This document shows, piece after piece, positions 44,223 to 54,043 of a stretch of DNA of 64,000 bases (positions are counted from its first letter, which is position 1; every line of letters starts with the position of its first letter). The DNA is from JACTOJ01 sp032335695 (GTDB lineage: Bacteria; Bacillota; Clostridia; Clostridiales; Clostridiaceae). Made by a program: the position numbers and the translations under genes. The notes beneath the pieces are model-generated. The model saw only the letters and a list, made by a program, of their open reading frames with translations, did no database searches and had not been told where the DNA came from. The stretch covers positions 186,001 through 250,000 of the forward strand of contig NZ_JACTOJ010000005.1 in the NCBI RefSeq assembly GCF_032335695.1, written 5' to 3'.

Positions 44223-45548
44223 CTAAGCTTTTCTTTTAAGTTTTGATATAAAAAATCCATCCATTTCTTTGTTAGGCAGAATTGTTATCATGCCATTATA
44301 AGGATAGAGTATATTCTCTCTTGATCCATAGTCTATATTTTGCAATTCATAATTAGGATGATCTTTAAGAAATTTTATTATTGTTTCTTCATTTTCTTTC
44401 TTATTTAAAGTACAAGTAGAATATATCAGTGTACCTCCTCCCTTAACATACTTACAAGCATTATTTAAGATATTTTTTTGTACCTTTAATATATCTTCTA
44501 AATCTTTCTTGTCCTTAAACCATTTTATTTCAGGTTTCTTTTTTATTATTCCAAGACCAGAACAAGGGACATCCACAAGAAGAGCATCAAAGCTGTCTAC
44601 ATATTGAGGAGAAAATTCTTCGGCATTCATTATTTCAGCTGTTAGATTGCTTATCCCTAACCTCTTAGCATTGTTTTTTATAAGCTTTACCTTGTGTTCG
44701 TATATATCAAAAGAAGATACGTTACCAGTGTTATTAAGTATCTCGCTCATATGAGTACTTTTACCTCCTGGAGCAGCACATAAATCACCAAGATTCATTC
44801 CTTTTTGTATATCCATGCAGTCCACAGCCAGCATGGCGCTCTCGTCCTGTACTGTGATTAACCCTTCCTTAAAAAGAGGATTATTTTCTATACTGCTGCC
44901 TTTAACTATATTTAAAGAGTTCTTATATAAATTTCCTGCTTTTAAATTATATCCGAGCTTCTCTAGCTTTAAAGTAACTTCTTCTAAATTAGTCTTTAAA
45001 GTGTTTATTCTTATGCTTACATATGGTGTTTCATTAAGTCCAGCCAATATATACTCAGCTTTTTCTATGCCATATTGGTTAATAAAGCTTTTCACCATCC
45101 ACTTTTCAAAAGAATATTTAAAACATAATCTTTCAACTTCGTCCTGTGATGCACAAAAATCAGTTTCAGTATTTCTTAGATAATTTCTTAGAACTCCATT
45201 TACAAATTTTGAAGAACCTTGGGAATGCTTTTTGGCTAGATCTACAGCTTCATTTACCACTGCATATTGAGGAATTTTTGTTAAGTATTTCATTTGATAT
45301 ATGGATATTCTTAATATATTCAATATATTACTATCCACTTTCTTGAAGGGAATTTTTATAAAATATCTTAATATAGTATCTATAGTATATTTATACTTTA
45401 TGGTTCCATACACTATTTCTGTTATAAGTGCTCTGTCATTTGTCTCAAATTGATATTTGTTTAAAGTTGTTTTAAGGGCTATATTGGAATAGGCTTTATT
45501 TTGAAAAACCTCTTCCAATATAGCCACTGCAGTTTTTCTACTGTTCAT
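44223..45548 (-). CDS. rsmB: 16S rRNA (cytosine-967-C5) methyltransferase RsmB
   Basis: 441 aa. An N-terminal NusB-like domain (1-140) precedes the SAM domain with LCAAPGGKSTHM (about 256-267), DVPCSGLGIIKKKPEIKW and the second conserved cysteine in YSTCTLN. The two cysteines are the catalytic pair of this family. It is 21 bp downstream of fmt. Genes for DUF116 and a zinc protease often sit between them in clostridia but are absent here. Confidence 0.95.
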   Translation of the reverse strand: MNSRKTAVAILEEVFQNKAYSNIALKTTLNKYQFETNDRALITEIVYGTIKYKYTIDTILRYFIKIPFKKVDSNILNILRISIYQMKYLTKIPQYAVVNEAVDLAKKHSQGSSKFVNGVLRNYLRNTETDFCASQDEVERLCFKYSFEKWMVKSFINQYGIEKAEYILAGLNETPYVSIRINTLKTNLEEVTLKLEKLGYNLKAGNLYKNSLNIVKGSSIENNPLFKEGLITVQDESAMLAVDCMDIQKGMNLGDLCAAPGGKSTHMSEILNNTGNVSSFDIYEHKVKLIKNNAKRLGISNLTAEIMNAEEFSPQYVDSFDALLVDVPCSGLGIIKKKPEIKWFKDKKDLEDILKVQKNILNNACKYVKGGGTLIYSTCTLNKKENEETIIKFLKDHPNYELQNIDYGSRENILYPYNGMITILPNKEMDGFFISKLKRKA

Positions 45549-45569
45549 AATATGCTCCTCTTAAATGTA

Positions 45570-46496
45570 CTAACCTAATTTAATACCTTCTTCAATAGTA
45601 TTTCCTTTTAGGTAATCTTCCACTCTCATTCTTTTTCCTCCTGGAAATTGAATTTCTTTTATTAGAAGATATTTATCTTTTGCAGCTACTAATATACCTG
45701 CTTTGTCAACCTTGGCTATAGTACCAGGTGCTTCCTTGCATATACCTAGTATCTCCGCAGTATAAACTTTCATAATTGAATTCTTATAGCTAGTAAAAGT
45801 TATAGGCCAAGGATTAAAGCCTCTTATTCTATTATTAATATACTCTGCATCGTTATTCCAGTCTATTCTTGCCATTTCTTTGCTTATCATTGGTGAATAA
45901 CAACTTAATTCATCTTTCTGTCTCTCAGGTGCTATTTCATTTTTTACTAATGCTTCTATAGTATCTACCATGAGCTGAGGCCCATCTTCCTTAAGAATAT
46001 CGTGAAGCTCTCCATAAGTCATATTTTCAGTTATTTCTACACTGCTTTGCTTTAATATATCTCCTGTATCTAACCCTTCGGCCATAAGCATAGTTGTGTT
46101 GCCAGATACTTTTTCTCCATTTATTATACACCAATTTATTGGAGCTGCACCTCTATATTTAGGAAGCAGCGAAGCATGTAGATTTATACAATAATATTTA
46201 GGTATATCTAATACTTCCTTAGGTAAAATTTGCCCATAAGCCACTACGATAATAAAATCAGGATTTATTTCTTTAAGTAGTTTTATGCTTTCTTCATCTT
46301 TCCTTAGCTTTTCTGGTTGAATAACTTTTATTCCTGCATCTACAGCTACTTGTTTCACTTCGCTAAAAGCTAGTTTTTTCCCTCTTCCTTTAGGCCTGTC
46401 AGGCTGTGTAAATACAGCCTTAACATTATAATTTTCTATTAGCTTTTTTAATGTAGGCACCGCAAATTCCGGTGTCCCCATAAAAACAATATTCAT
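45570..46496 (-). CDS. fmt: methionyl-tRNA formyltransferase
   Basis: 308 aa. It formylates initiator Met-tRNA using 10-formyl-THF. Motifs are VFMGTPEFAVPTL at the N-terminus and the catalytic NLHASLLPKYRGAAPI. A C-terminal OB-like domain follows. Its ATG lies 2 bp after the def stop, the usual def-fmt pair. Confidence 0.97.
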   Translation of the reverse strand: MNIVFMGTPEFAVPTLKKLIENYNVKAVFTQPDRPKGRGKKLAFSEVKQVAVDAGIKVIQPEKLRKDEESIKLLKEINPDFIIVVAYGQILPKEVLDIPKYYCINLHASLLPKYRGAAPINWCIINGEKVSGNTTMLMAEGLDTGDILKQSSVEITENMTYGELHDILKEDGPQLMVDTIEALVKNEIAPERQKDELSCYSPMISKEMARIDWNNDAEYINNRIRGFNPWPITFTSYKNSIMKVYTAEILGICKEAPGTIAKVDKAGILVAAKDKYLLIKEIQFPGGKRMRVEDYLKGNTIEEGIKLG

Positions 46497-46498
46497 AT

Positions 46499-46951
46499 TT
46501 ACTCTTCCTCACCTTCTACAAGCTTATCAGTAAATAATATTCCATCCAGGTGATCTGTTTCATGACAAATTGCTCTAGCAAAAAATCCTTCTGCTTCCAA
46601 TTCAAACTCTTCTCCATTTTCGTTAAGAGCTTTGACTTTTATTTTTTCAGGTCTTTCCACTGCTCCCTGCTTACCTGGAATACTAAGACATCCCTCTATA
46701 TCCACACAAGAACCAACAGCTTCATATATTTCTGGATTAATAAATACATATGGTCCATCTCCTACATCCACAACAGCCAATCTTTTAAGTATGCCTACCT
46801 GAGGAGCTGCAAGTCCTACACCATCAGCCTCGTACATAGTCTCAAACATATCTTTAATAAGAGTCTTAATTCTATCGTTTACCTCTTCTACCTTTCTGCT
46901 TTTCTTTCTTAAAATTTCGTCGTTGTCCTGTCTTATATTTCTTAATGCCAT
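46499..46951 (-). CDS. def: peptide deformylase
   Basis: 150 aa. It removes formyl groups from nascent proteins. Three conserved motifs are visible: GVGLAAPQVG, EGCLSIPG and the metal-binding HETDH (variant of HExDH). The size fits the shorter type 1 form. It lies between priA and fmt. Confidence 0.97.
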   Translation of the reverse strand: MALRNIRQDNDEILRKKSRKVEEVNDRIKTLIKDMFETMYEADGVGLAAPQVGILKRLAVVDVGDGPYVFINPEIYEAVGSCVDIEGCLSIPGKQGAVERPEKIKVKALNENGEEFELEAEGFFARAICHETDHLDGILFTDKLVEGEEE

Positions 46952-46978
46952 TTTTGTCCTCCTTATGCATTTAAATAT

Positions 46979-49180
46979 TTATATTAGACTATTAGGGTTA
47001 ATATCTAAATTTAATTTAATTTCATTATATACGTTTTTTAAATAATTATAAATTGTATCCCTTAAGATTATTTTAAATTCCTCTGAGAATCTTCCTTTTA
47101 AAATTATCTGCCATCTATACATCTCTTTGATTTTGGATATGGCGCAAGCACAGGGACCTAGCATATCAATCTCTTTTTCCTCTTGAATTAATGATTTAAT
47201 ATTAACCGCTAATTCATTAATAACTTTTATTAAAAGAGTCTCATTTTCAGAATTTAAATTAATGTTTATTATATCAGAAAAAGGTGGATAATTCATACTC
47301 TTTCTTACTAAAATTTCTTTTTCAAAAAATTCATTATAATTATTGTTTATTGAGCTCAATATACTATAATGATCCGGTGTATAAGTTTGCACTACAACTT
47401 TTCCAGCTTTGTCTCCTCGCCCTGCTCTTCCAGATACCTGAGTTAATAGCTGAAAAGTTCTTTCTGCCGACTTATAATCTGGTATATTTAATGTGAGGTC
47501 CGCCGCAAGTACTCCAACTAAAGTAACGTTAGGGAAATCAAGGCCTTTGGCTATCATTTGGGTTCCTATAAGAATCTGAGATTTCCCATTTTTAAAATCT
47601 TTATATATATTTATATAGGAATCTTTTTTCTTAGTAGTATCCAAATCCATTCTACTCACCTTATAGCTTGGAAAATACTTTTTCACCTCTTGCTCCACTC
47701 TTTCCGTACCTACTCCAAAATATTTTATATATTTGCTGCCGCACTCAGGACATTTTGAATCAAGCTTTCTCTTATAGCCGCAGTAATGGCAGTGGAGATA
47801 TCCGTCATTTCTATGATAGGTTAGAGATATGTCACAATTATTGCACTTATATACAAAACCGCATTTCCTGCAGGAAACAAAGGTAGAAAAACCTCTTCTA
47901 TTAAGAAATAATATTACCTGTTCTCCTTTTTCAAGGGTTTCTTTCATATTTGAAAACAGGCTTCTGCTGAATATGGATTTATTTCCTTCCATAAGTTCTT
48001 CTCTCATATCTACCAATGCTATCTCAGGAAGTCTTGCACCATCTACTCTGTTTTTAATCTCTAATAGATTTACTTCTCCAACTTTAGCTCGAGTATAATT
48101 TTCTATTGAAGGAGTAGCCGTTCCATATACCACTTTGCAATTCCTATCCATAGCAATAAATTCAGCTAATTCTCTGGCGTCATATTTAGGACTATTTTCA
48201 GATTTATAGCTTCCTTCATGCTCTTCATCTAAAATAATCATGCCAATGTTTTTAAAAGGTAGAAAAATCGCTGATCGGGCTCCTATTACTATTTTTGTTT
48301 TACCATTCTTTATTCTCATCCATTCGTCATAACGTTCGCCATCTGACATTTTACTATGATATACACTTATGCTGTCACCAAATCTTCCTTTAAATCTTTC
48401 TACCATCTGTGGTGTAAGAGATATTTCAGGAACAAGCACTATAGTATCTCTTTCTTGAGAAAGCATATCCTTAACTAATTGAAGATATATTTCAGTTTTT
48501 CCGCTGCCAGTTATTCCATGCAGCAAGAATACTCCTGTTTTGCTTTCCTTTATAGTTTCATAAGCTTTTTTTTGTTCCTCATTAAGACTGATAAAATTAT
48601 ATTTATCATATTCTTCTCTGGAAAATCTATTTACCACTTGTTTCTCTAAAGATAAATATTCATATTTAATGAGAGTGTTTATGGAACTTAATGAAAACCC
48701 TAATTCCTTACTAAGCTTATTTTTACTATATATAGCTTGATTACTTTTAATAAAATCGTATATATCAATATATGGCGATTTGCTGTATTTATCATCTAAT
48801 GGTCTTCCTATATAAATTAACTGCTGAAATTTGTGACCGTTGCCCTTAGTAATGCCAATAGGTATAATAAGCTTTATGCAGTCTATATAAGAACACAAAT
48901 ATTTTTTTTTCATAAAGTTTATGAGCGAGATATCATTTTCCGTAAGAAGTGGAAATTCGTCTACAATACTTTTAATATCCTTAATTTTGTTTAACTTATT
49001 CTCTGCTTCATGTATTGAAAGTACGAATCCTTCTATAAGTTTGTTACCCATGCCAAAAGGCACCTTAACTCTATGCCCTATTCTTATTTTATCCCATAGT
49101 TCCATAGGTATCTCATATGTAAATAGTTTATCAACCGCAACAGCATCATTATTTACAATCACGCCAGCATATTTGTACAA
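46979..49180 (-). CDS. priA: primosomal replication protein PriA
   Basis: 733 aa. It restarts stalled forks by loading the replicative helicase. The N-terminal DNA-binding domain covers about 1-190; the helicase has Walker A LHGITGSGKTEIYLQ, LDEEHEGSYK and GTATPSIE, then two zinc-binding clusters (CRKCG...CNNC and CHYCG...CPECG). The start is a TTG at 49180 after AAAGG; no ATG fits in frame. It follows coaBC. Confidence 0.95.
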   Translation of the reverse strand: MYKYAGVIVNNDAVAVDKLFTYEIPMELWDKIRIGHRVKVPFGMGNKLIEGFVLSIHEAENKLNKIKDIKSIVDEFPLLTENDISLINFMKKKYLCSYIDCIKLIIPIGITKGNGHKFQQLIYIGRPLDDKYSKSPYIDIYDFIKSNQAIYSKNKLSKELGFSLSSINTLIKYEYLSLEKQVVNRFSREEYDKYNFISLNEEQKKAYETIKESKTGVFLLHGITGSGKTEIYLQLVKDMLSQERDTIVLVPEISLTPQMVERFKGRFGDSISVYHSKMSDGERYDEWMRIKNGKTKIVIGARSAIFLPFKNIGMIILDEEHEGSYKSENSPKYDARELAEFIAMDRNCKVVYGTATPSIENYTRAKVGEVNLLEIKNRVDGARLPEIALVDMREELMEGNKSIFSRSLFSNMKETLEKGEQVILFLNRRGFSTFVSCRKCGFVYKCNNCDISLTYHRNDGYLHCHYCGYKRKLDSKCPECGSKYIKYFGVGTERVEQEVKKYFPSYKVSRMDLDTTKKKDSYINIYKDFKNGKSQILIGTQMIAKGLDFPNVTLVGVLAADLTLNIPDYKSAERTFQLLTQVSGRAGRGDKAGKVVVQTYTPDHYSILSSINNNYNEFFEKEILVRKSMNYPPFSDIININLNSENETLLIKVINELAVNIKSLIQEEKEIDMLGPCACAISKIKEMYRWQIILKGRFSEEFKIILRDTIYNYLKNVYNEIKLNLDINPNSLI

Positions 49181-49216
49181 GCAACCACTACCTTTTTATA
49201 TAAAAATATTAAAAAT

Positions 49217-49240
49217 TAAAAAAGAGCATTATCGCCCTTT
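49217..49240 (-). terminator. terminator overlapping the coaBC stop
   Basis: A 7-bp stem AAAGGGC/GCTCTTT with one G-T pair and a 6-base loop, followed by TTTTTAATTTTT on the minus strand. The upstream arm is made from the last coaBC codons. Confidence 0.65.
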
Positions 49241-50422
49241 TAAAATTTTATTAAATATTTCGCAGGCAACCTGTCTTTTACTCATTTTGTCTAAATGAGC
49301 AGCATTCCCATCCCTATCTATAATAGTAACCCTATTATAATCGGACGCAAAGCCAGTATCGGCAGATTTTATGTCATTTGCTACTATAAAGTCAAGATTT
49401 TTACTCTCTAATTTTCTTTTAGCATTCTCAATCAAATCATTACTTTCTGCGGCAAAGCCTACCAATACCTGGTTTGATTTTTTAATCTTACCAAGTTCCT
49501 TTAAAATATCTACATCTTGAATCAACTCTAATTCTAGAATCTCATTTACTTTCTTTATTTTAGATTCACTATAATTTCTAGGTTTATAATCAGCTACTGC
49601 GGCACTTTTAATTATTATATCCTTGTCATTAAAATTGTCCATTACCGCCTTCAGCATTTCACTGTTGGTTTTAACATTTATAGAGTTTACACCATATGGG
49701 ATCTTAATATCAGTTGGTCCTGTAATAAGCAGCACCTCCGCGCCTCTGTCTCTTGCTTCTTCTGCTATAGCATAACCCATTTTACCCGTAGATCTATTTG
49801 TAATATACCTAACAGGATCAATGTTAACTAAAGTAGGCCCTGCTGTTACCAATACCCTTTTACCGCTTAAATCATTCTTTTTATAGAGTCTTGAAAGAAT
49901 AGCTTCCGTAATAATTTCAGGTTTAGGAAGCTTTCCTTTGCCTGTATCTCCACAAGCAAGCATTCCTGTATCCGGCTCCATAAATTCATAACCGTAAGCT
50001 CTTAATTTTTTAATATTTTCTTGAACTATAATGTTCTCATACATTCCTGTGTTCATAGCAGGACAAAATAGAACAGGTGCCTTAGTAGCCATTATAGTAG
50101 TTGAAAGCATGTCATCCGCTATACCATTAGCTACTTTTCCTATTATATTAGCGGTAGCAGGTAATACAACAAATAAGTCTGCTTTCTTAGCTAATGAAAT
50201 ATGCTGTATTTCCCAATATTTTGGTTCCTCAAACATATCTACAACTACTTTGTTATAGCTTATAGATTGAAAGGTCAGCGGAGTTACAAATTCGGTAGCA
50301 TGCTTTGTCATTATAACATCTACATTAATATTTCTTTTTCTCAAAGCGCTAATTACATCAAGGGCTTTATAAGCAGCTATGCCTCCGCATACACCTATTA
50401 CTACATTGCTGTTATATTCCAT
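49229..50422 (-). CDS. coaBC: bifunctional phosphopantothenate-cysteine ligase/decarboxylase
   Basis: 397 aa. It makes phosphopantetheine for CoA. The N-terminal CoaC flavoprotein domain (1-180) has GVCGGIAAYK, PATANIIGKVANGIADD and PAMNTGMYEN; the CoaB ligase domain has VTAGPTLVNIDPVRYITNRS and AAVADYKP. Its ATG overlaps the rpoZ stop as TAATG. Confidence 0.96.
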   Translation of the reverse strand: MEYNSNVVIGVCGGIAAYKALDVISALRKRNINVDVIMTKHATEFVTPLTFQSISYNKVVVDMFEEPKYWEIQHISLAKKADLFVVLPATANIIGKVANGIADDMLSTTIMATKAPVLFCPAMNTGMYENIIVQENIKKLRAYGYEFMEPDTGMLACGDTGKGKLPKPEIITEAILSRLYKKNDLSGKRVLVTAGPTLVNIDPVRYITNRSTGKMGYAIAEEARDRGAEVLLITGPTDIKIPYGVNSINVKTNSEMLKAVMDNFNDKDIIIKSAAVADYKPRNYSESKIKKVNEILELELIQDVDILKELGKIKKSNQVLVGFAAESNDLIENAKRKLESKNLDFIVANDIKSADTGFASDYNRVTIIDRDGNAAHLDKMSKRQVACEIFNKILKGR

Positions 50423-50640
50423 TATTTTATTCCTTCTTTTAAAGTCTCATAAACTATATCTCCAGAGTAAACTTCATTTATAGCTACAGTAAGTGGTTTA
50501 TTAGAATTTACTTTAGTTAAAGGCTGCTGACCCCCTATAAGCTGTCTTGCTCTCTTAGAAGTTACAATAACCAAAGAATATCTATTATCTACCACCTTTA
50601 ATAAATCTACTATTGATGGATTAATCATAGAACTGTTCAT
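50422..50640 (-). CDS. rpoZ: RNA polymerase omega subunit
   Basis: 72 aa. The INPSIVDLLKVVDNRYSLVIVTSKRARQL region is the conserved core that clamps the beta-prime tail. The ATG at 50640 is 9 bases after GGAGG and lies inside the end of gmk (20-bp overlap), so the genes are coupled. It is in the gmk-rpoZ-coaBC-priA order of Firmicutes. Confidence 0.95.
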   Translation of the reverse strand: MNSSMINPSIVDLLKVVDNRYSLVIVTSKRARQLIGGQQPLTKVNSNKPLTVAINEVYSGDIVYETLKEGIK

Positions 50641-51250
50641 GTATATATGCCTCCTTAGAATTTAAAATTTCCTCTTTGATTCTATCTACTCTACATTTTT
50701 CAGCAATCAAAATTGCTTCTATTTTTTTAACTGCTTCCTCCACAGTATCATTTACTACTGCGTAATTATACTTAGACACATAATTTATTTCCTGGAAAGC
50801 AGATTTAAATCTAGTCATCAATGATTCAGGAGTTTCACTTCCCCTGTTTATTATCCTTTGTTTAAGTTCATCCATCGAAGGAGGAAGTATAAATAAAAAT
50901 ACTCCTTGAGGATATGTTTCCTTAACTTTTAGAGCTCCTTGAATATCTATTTCAAGTATCACATCTCTTCCACTTTCTATGGCTTCCAGCACTTGTTTTT
51001 TAGGAGTACCATAATAATTGCCATATACCTCTGCATACTCTAAAAATTCATTATCTTCAATCTTTCTTTCAAAATCTTCTTTATCTGAAAAATAATAGTT
51101 TATGCCTTCTTTTTCGCCATTTCTAGGCTTTCTAGTAGTTGCCGAAACAGACAACCAAAAATCGCCTTTTTCAAGAAGCGCCTTACATATAGTTCCTTTT
51201 CCGGCACCAGAGGGACCCGATAAAACTATTAATACTCCTCTTTGTTCCAT
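50621..51250 (-). CDS. gmk: guanylate kinase
   Basis: 209 aa. It converts GMP to GDP. P-loop LSGPSGAGKGTICKAL, VSATTRKPRNGEKEGINYYF and the DVILEIDIQGA motif are present. It starts with an ATG overlapping the remA stop (TAATG). Confidence 0.97.
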   Translation of the reverse strand: MEQRGVLIVLSGPSGAGKGTICKALLEKGDFWLSVSATTRKPRNGEKEGINYYFSDKEDFERKIEDNEFLEYAEVYGNYYGTPKKQVLEAIESGRDVILEIDIQGALKVKETYPQGVFLFILPPSMDELKQRIINRGSETPESLMTRFKSAFQEINYVSKYNYAVVNDTVEEAVKKIEAILIAEKCRVDRIKEEILNSKEAYIHEQFYD

Positions 51251-51522
51251 TATTCCTCAACCTCATCAACATTGTCTTCGTCTCTAGATGATAATCTATG
51301 AGCAACAGTTTCTGGCTGAACTGCAGATAATATTACATGATCACTATCTGTTATAATAACTGCTCTAGTTCTTCTTCCATAGGTAGCATCAATTAACATA
51401 CCTCTGTCTCTAGCTTCCTGAATTATTCTTTTTATTGGAGCTGATTCAGGACTTACAATAGCTACTAATCTATTAGCAGAAACTATGTTGCCGAATCCTA
51501 TATTGATTAACTTTATACCCAT
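51250..51522 (-). CDS. remA: extracellular matrix regulator RemA
   Basis: 90 aa from the ATG at 51522 after AGGAGG. DUF370-type sequence with KLINIGFGNIVSANRLVAIVSPESAP and ATYGRRTRAVI. In Bacillus RemA forms DNA-binding rings that activate biofilm matrix genes. It is encoded between yicC and gmk, the usual place. The C-terminus has an acidic tail (EDNVDEVEE). Confidence 0.94.
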   Translation of the reverse strand: MGIKLINIGFGNIVSANRLVAIVSPESAPIKRIIQEARDRGMLIDATYGRRTRAVIITDSDHVILSAVQPETVAHRLSSRDEDNVDEVEE

Positions 51523-51535
51523 TCTTGTCCTCCTA

Positions 51536-52423
51536 CTATTCAATATTTTGAATTTGTTCTCTTATTTTTTCAATTTCATTTTTTATGTTTAGAGCACTAT
51601 TGGTAATATCCAAATCATTAGATTTTGATGCTATAGTATTAGCTTCTCTATTTATCTCTTGTACGATAAAATCAAGTTTTCTGCCAATAGGTTCATCAAG
51701 TTTCAAAGTTTTTTCAATTTGACCAATATGACTTTTTAACCTGGTTATTTCTTCATCAATACTGCATTTATCTGCATATATAGCAAGTTCCATAGAGATT
51801 CTGTTTTCATCTATATCCACATTTCCATTTCCTAAAATTTCTTTTAGTCTATCTGAAAGTTTTTCCTTGTACTGCTTAACATGTGTATCAGCTCGGTTTT
51901 CAATACAAATTATTTCTTTTTTTATATTATCACATTTTTTAGCCACATCATACGCTAATTTTTGTCCTTCAACTTGTCGCATACTCTTCAAGCTATTTAC
52001 AGCGTCTAAAAGCGGCTTACTTAAAGTATTCCAAATTTCATCTAAATTTTCCTCATCTTCTTCCACATAAACTACATCTGGAAATTTTGCGATAAGTGAT
52101 ACAGATATATCATCTAACACGCTATACCTTTCACCTATATTTTTTAAGCATTTGAAATAGCTATCCGCAAGTATATCATTGAATTTAGCCGTAACTCCTA
52201 GTTTTTCATAATTATTATATGTAATAAATATATCTATTTTACCTCTTTTTATGTTAGCAGAGATTAGTTTTCTTACTCTGTCTTCTAAGCTAAGCATTAG
52301 TCTTGGCATTTTTATATTTATGTCTAAATATCTATGATTTATACTTTTAACTTCTACTGTAAAACTCTTTTTTCCATCTAAATCATAGTTTCCTCGTCCA
52401 AAGCCAGTCATACTGCTAATCAA
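51536..52423 (-). CDS. yicC: YicC family endoribonuclease
   Basis: 295 aa starting at TTG 52423, 9 bases from AGGAG; this gives the family-typical beginning MISSMTGFGRG. An upstream ATG overlaps the ribosome site and is unlikely. The C-terminus has DFIVQEINREANTIASKSND, the DUF1732 signature. YicC proteins are reported to be RNases that act on structured RNA. It is the first gene of the remA-gmk-rpoZ unit. Confidence 0.93.
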   Translation of the reverse strand: MISSMTGFGRGNYDLDGKKSFTVEVKSINHRYLDINIKMPRLMLSLEDRVRKLISANIKRGKIDIFITYNNYEKLGVTAKFNDILADSYFKCLKNIGERYSVLDDISVSLIAKFPDVVYVEEDEENLDEIWNTLSKPLLDAVNSLKSMRQVEGQKLAYDVAKKCDNIKKEIICIENRADTHVKQYKEKLSDRLKEILGNGNVDIDENRISMELAIYADKCSIDEEITRLKSHIGQIEKTLKLDEPIGRKLDFIVQEINREANTIASKSNDLDITNSALNIKNEIEKIREQIQNIE

Positions 52424-52607
52424 TAATATCATCTCCTGTCACTAGCTTAATTCATAATAACTATTATACATTTATTATAGCCTATATTTCAAGGTTTTTT
52501 TCTATTTTACTCGTTCAAGTTCCATAAATCTAAGATTTTCATTGATTTGCCTGTAAAATTTTCAATAAAATTATAAAGTAATAACAGTATCATATATTAT
52601 GCTGTTT

Positions 52608-53582
52608 TTAATATTCAAATTGTTTTCTTACAAAGTCTATATCCTGTTTTTTGCTTAGAGCTAATAGCAATTTTATTCTAGCCTTTTGCCCTGGAAGATT
52701 GTCTGCAAGTATAACACCCATATCCTTAAGATATTTTCCTCCTCCTAAATATCCATAGGATTCAAACACTCTGCCTTCAAAGCATCTAGACACTATAACT
52801 ATAGGCACTTTATTATCTATAGCTCTTTGTATTCCAGGTATCATTTTAGGTGGTACATTTCCTCTTCCCAGTGCTTCAATTATTATTCCATTGTCCCCTT
52901 TATCTAAGCAAAAATTTATGAGACCGCTATCTTCACCAGCTACACATTTTATAAGGTCTACTTTTGCATTTATACTATCCACAATAAGCTTTTCGCTTTT
53001 TAAGTTATTTCTATAATAAATAGTTCTATTATTATCAACTATACCTATGGGGCCAAAGGTAGGCGTTCTAAATGCATTTAAGTCCATAGTACTCATTTTT
53101 GTAACTTCGCTAGCGCTATTTAATTCTCCATTAAAACAAACAAGCACCCCTCTATTTTGAGATTCTTCAGATAAAATTGCGGATATTGAAGATGCCAAAT
53201 TAAAAGGTCCATCATATCCAAGCTCTGAGCTGCTTCTCATTGCTCCCGTAAAAATTATAGGTTTATAGCTATCTATAGTCAAGTCTACTAAATAAGCTGT
53301 TTCTTCTAAAGTATCTGTACCATGAGTTACTACTACTCCAGCTATGTCTGGTTTATCTAATATATTCTTTATATACTTTGACAATTTAAGCATATCCTCA
53401 ATAGTCATATGTGGACTTGGAACATTGGAGAATGTATAAGATTCTACTTCGGCGAACCTCTCTATACCAGAAACCATGTTCATAATCTGCTCCCCACTAA
53501 GCCCAGGCACAGCAGCATGAATTTTCTCATCTACTACCATAGATATGGTACCGCCATTAAATACTACAGCTACTTTCTTCAT
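52608..53582 (-). CDS. L-asparaginase
   Basis: 324 aa. It hydrolyses asparagine to aspartate and ammonia. The two active-site regions are visible: VFNGGTISM near the N-terminus and VVTHGTDTLEETAY (about 84-97). There is no signal peptide, so it is probably cytoplasmic. It is followed by a 184-bp gap before yicC and preceded by an ArsC-like gene. Confidence 0.93.
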   Translation of the reverse strand: MKKVAVVFNGGTISMVVDEKIHAAVPGLSGEQIMNMVSGIERFAEVESYTFSNVPSPHMTIEDMLKLSKYIKNILDKPDIAGVVVTHGTDTLEETAYLVDLTIDSYKPIIFTGAMRSSSELGYDGPFNLASSISAILSEESQNRGVLVCFNGELNSASEVTKMSTMDLNAFRTPTFGPIGIVDNNRTIYYRNNLKSEKLIVDSINAKVDLIKCVAGEDSGLINFCLDKGDNGIIIEALGRGNVPPKMIPGIQRAIDNKVPIVIVSRCFEGRVFESYGYLGGGKYLKDMGVILADNLPGQKARIKLLLALSKKQDIDFVRKQFEY

Positions 53583-53610
53583 TATATAAAATCACCAACT
53601 CTTTCTTTAA

Positions 53611-53949
53611 TTATTCCCAGCTTTCCCAAATTTGAGGTTTATATCCTACAGTAGCAAATTTACCATTTCTAACTATTGGAGTATTACATAGCTTAGCATT
53701 ATTAAGCAATATTTCTTTTTTAATTTCATCGTTTCTTATAAACCTAATATTAAGCTTGTCATATAAGCTGCTTTTAATATTTATAAGGTCCGATAGCTTG
53801 ACATTTATAATTATGCTTTCAAGCTCCCTTTTCCCAAAAGATTTTATATTCAAATCTATAAATTGATATTTAATATTTCTTTCTTTGAAATATCTCTCAG
53901 CCTTCTTAGTGTCAAAACATTTTTGCACACCAAATATTTGTATATTCAT
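53611..53949 (-). CDS. ArsC/Spx family protein
   Basis: 112 aa from the ATG at 53949 after GGGGG at 8 bases. Thioredoxin-like fold. The N-terminal motif FGVQKCFDTKKAERYF has one cysteine (residue 10) in place of the CxxC of Spx, and the later NTPIVRNGKFATVGY is typical of the arsenate reductase/Spx superfamily. A single active-site cysteine favours an ArsC-like enzyme or a redox regulator that cannot form the Spx disulfide. Which of these is not clear. Confidence 0.8.
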   Translation of the reverse strand: MNIQIFGVQKCFDTKKAERYFKERNIKYQFIDLNIKSFGKRELESIIINVKLSDLINIKSSLYDKLNIRFIRNDEIKKEILLNNAKLCNTPIVRNGKFATVGYKPQIWESWE

Positions 53950-54043
53950 ACCGCTGTCCCCCAATAAACTATTGTTTTTTATAAGGCCCACATAAATGTT
54001 TACTTCAACAATATTTATCACTTTTTATATTTTAAATCATAGA

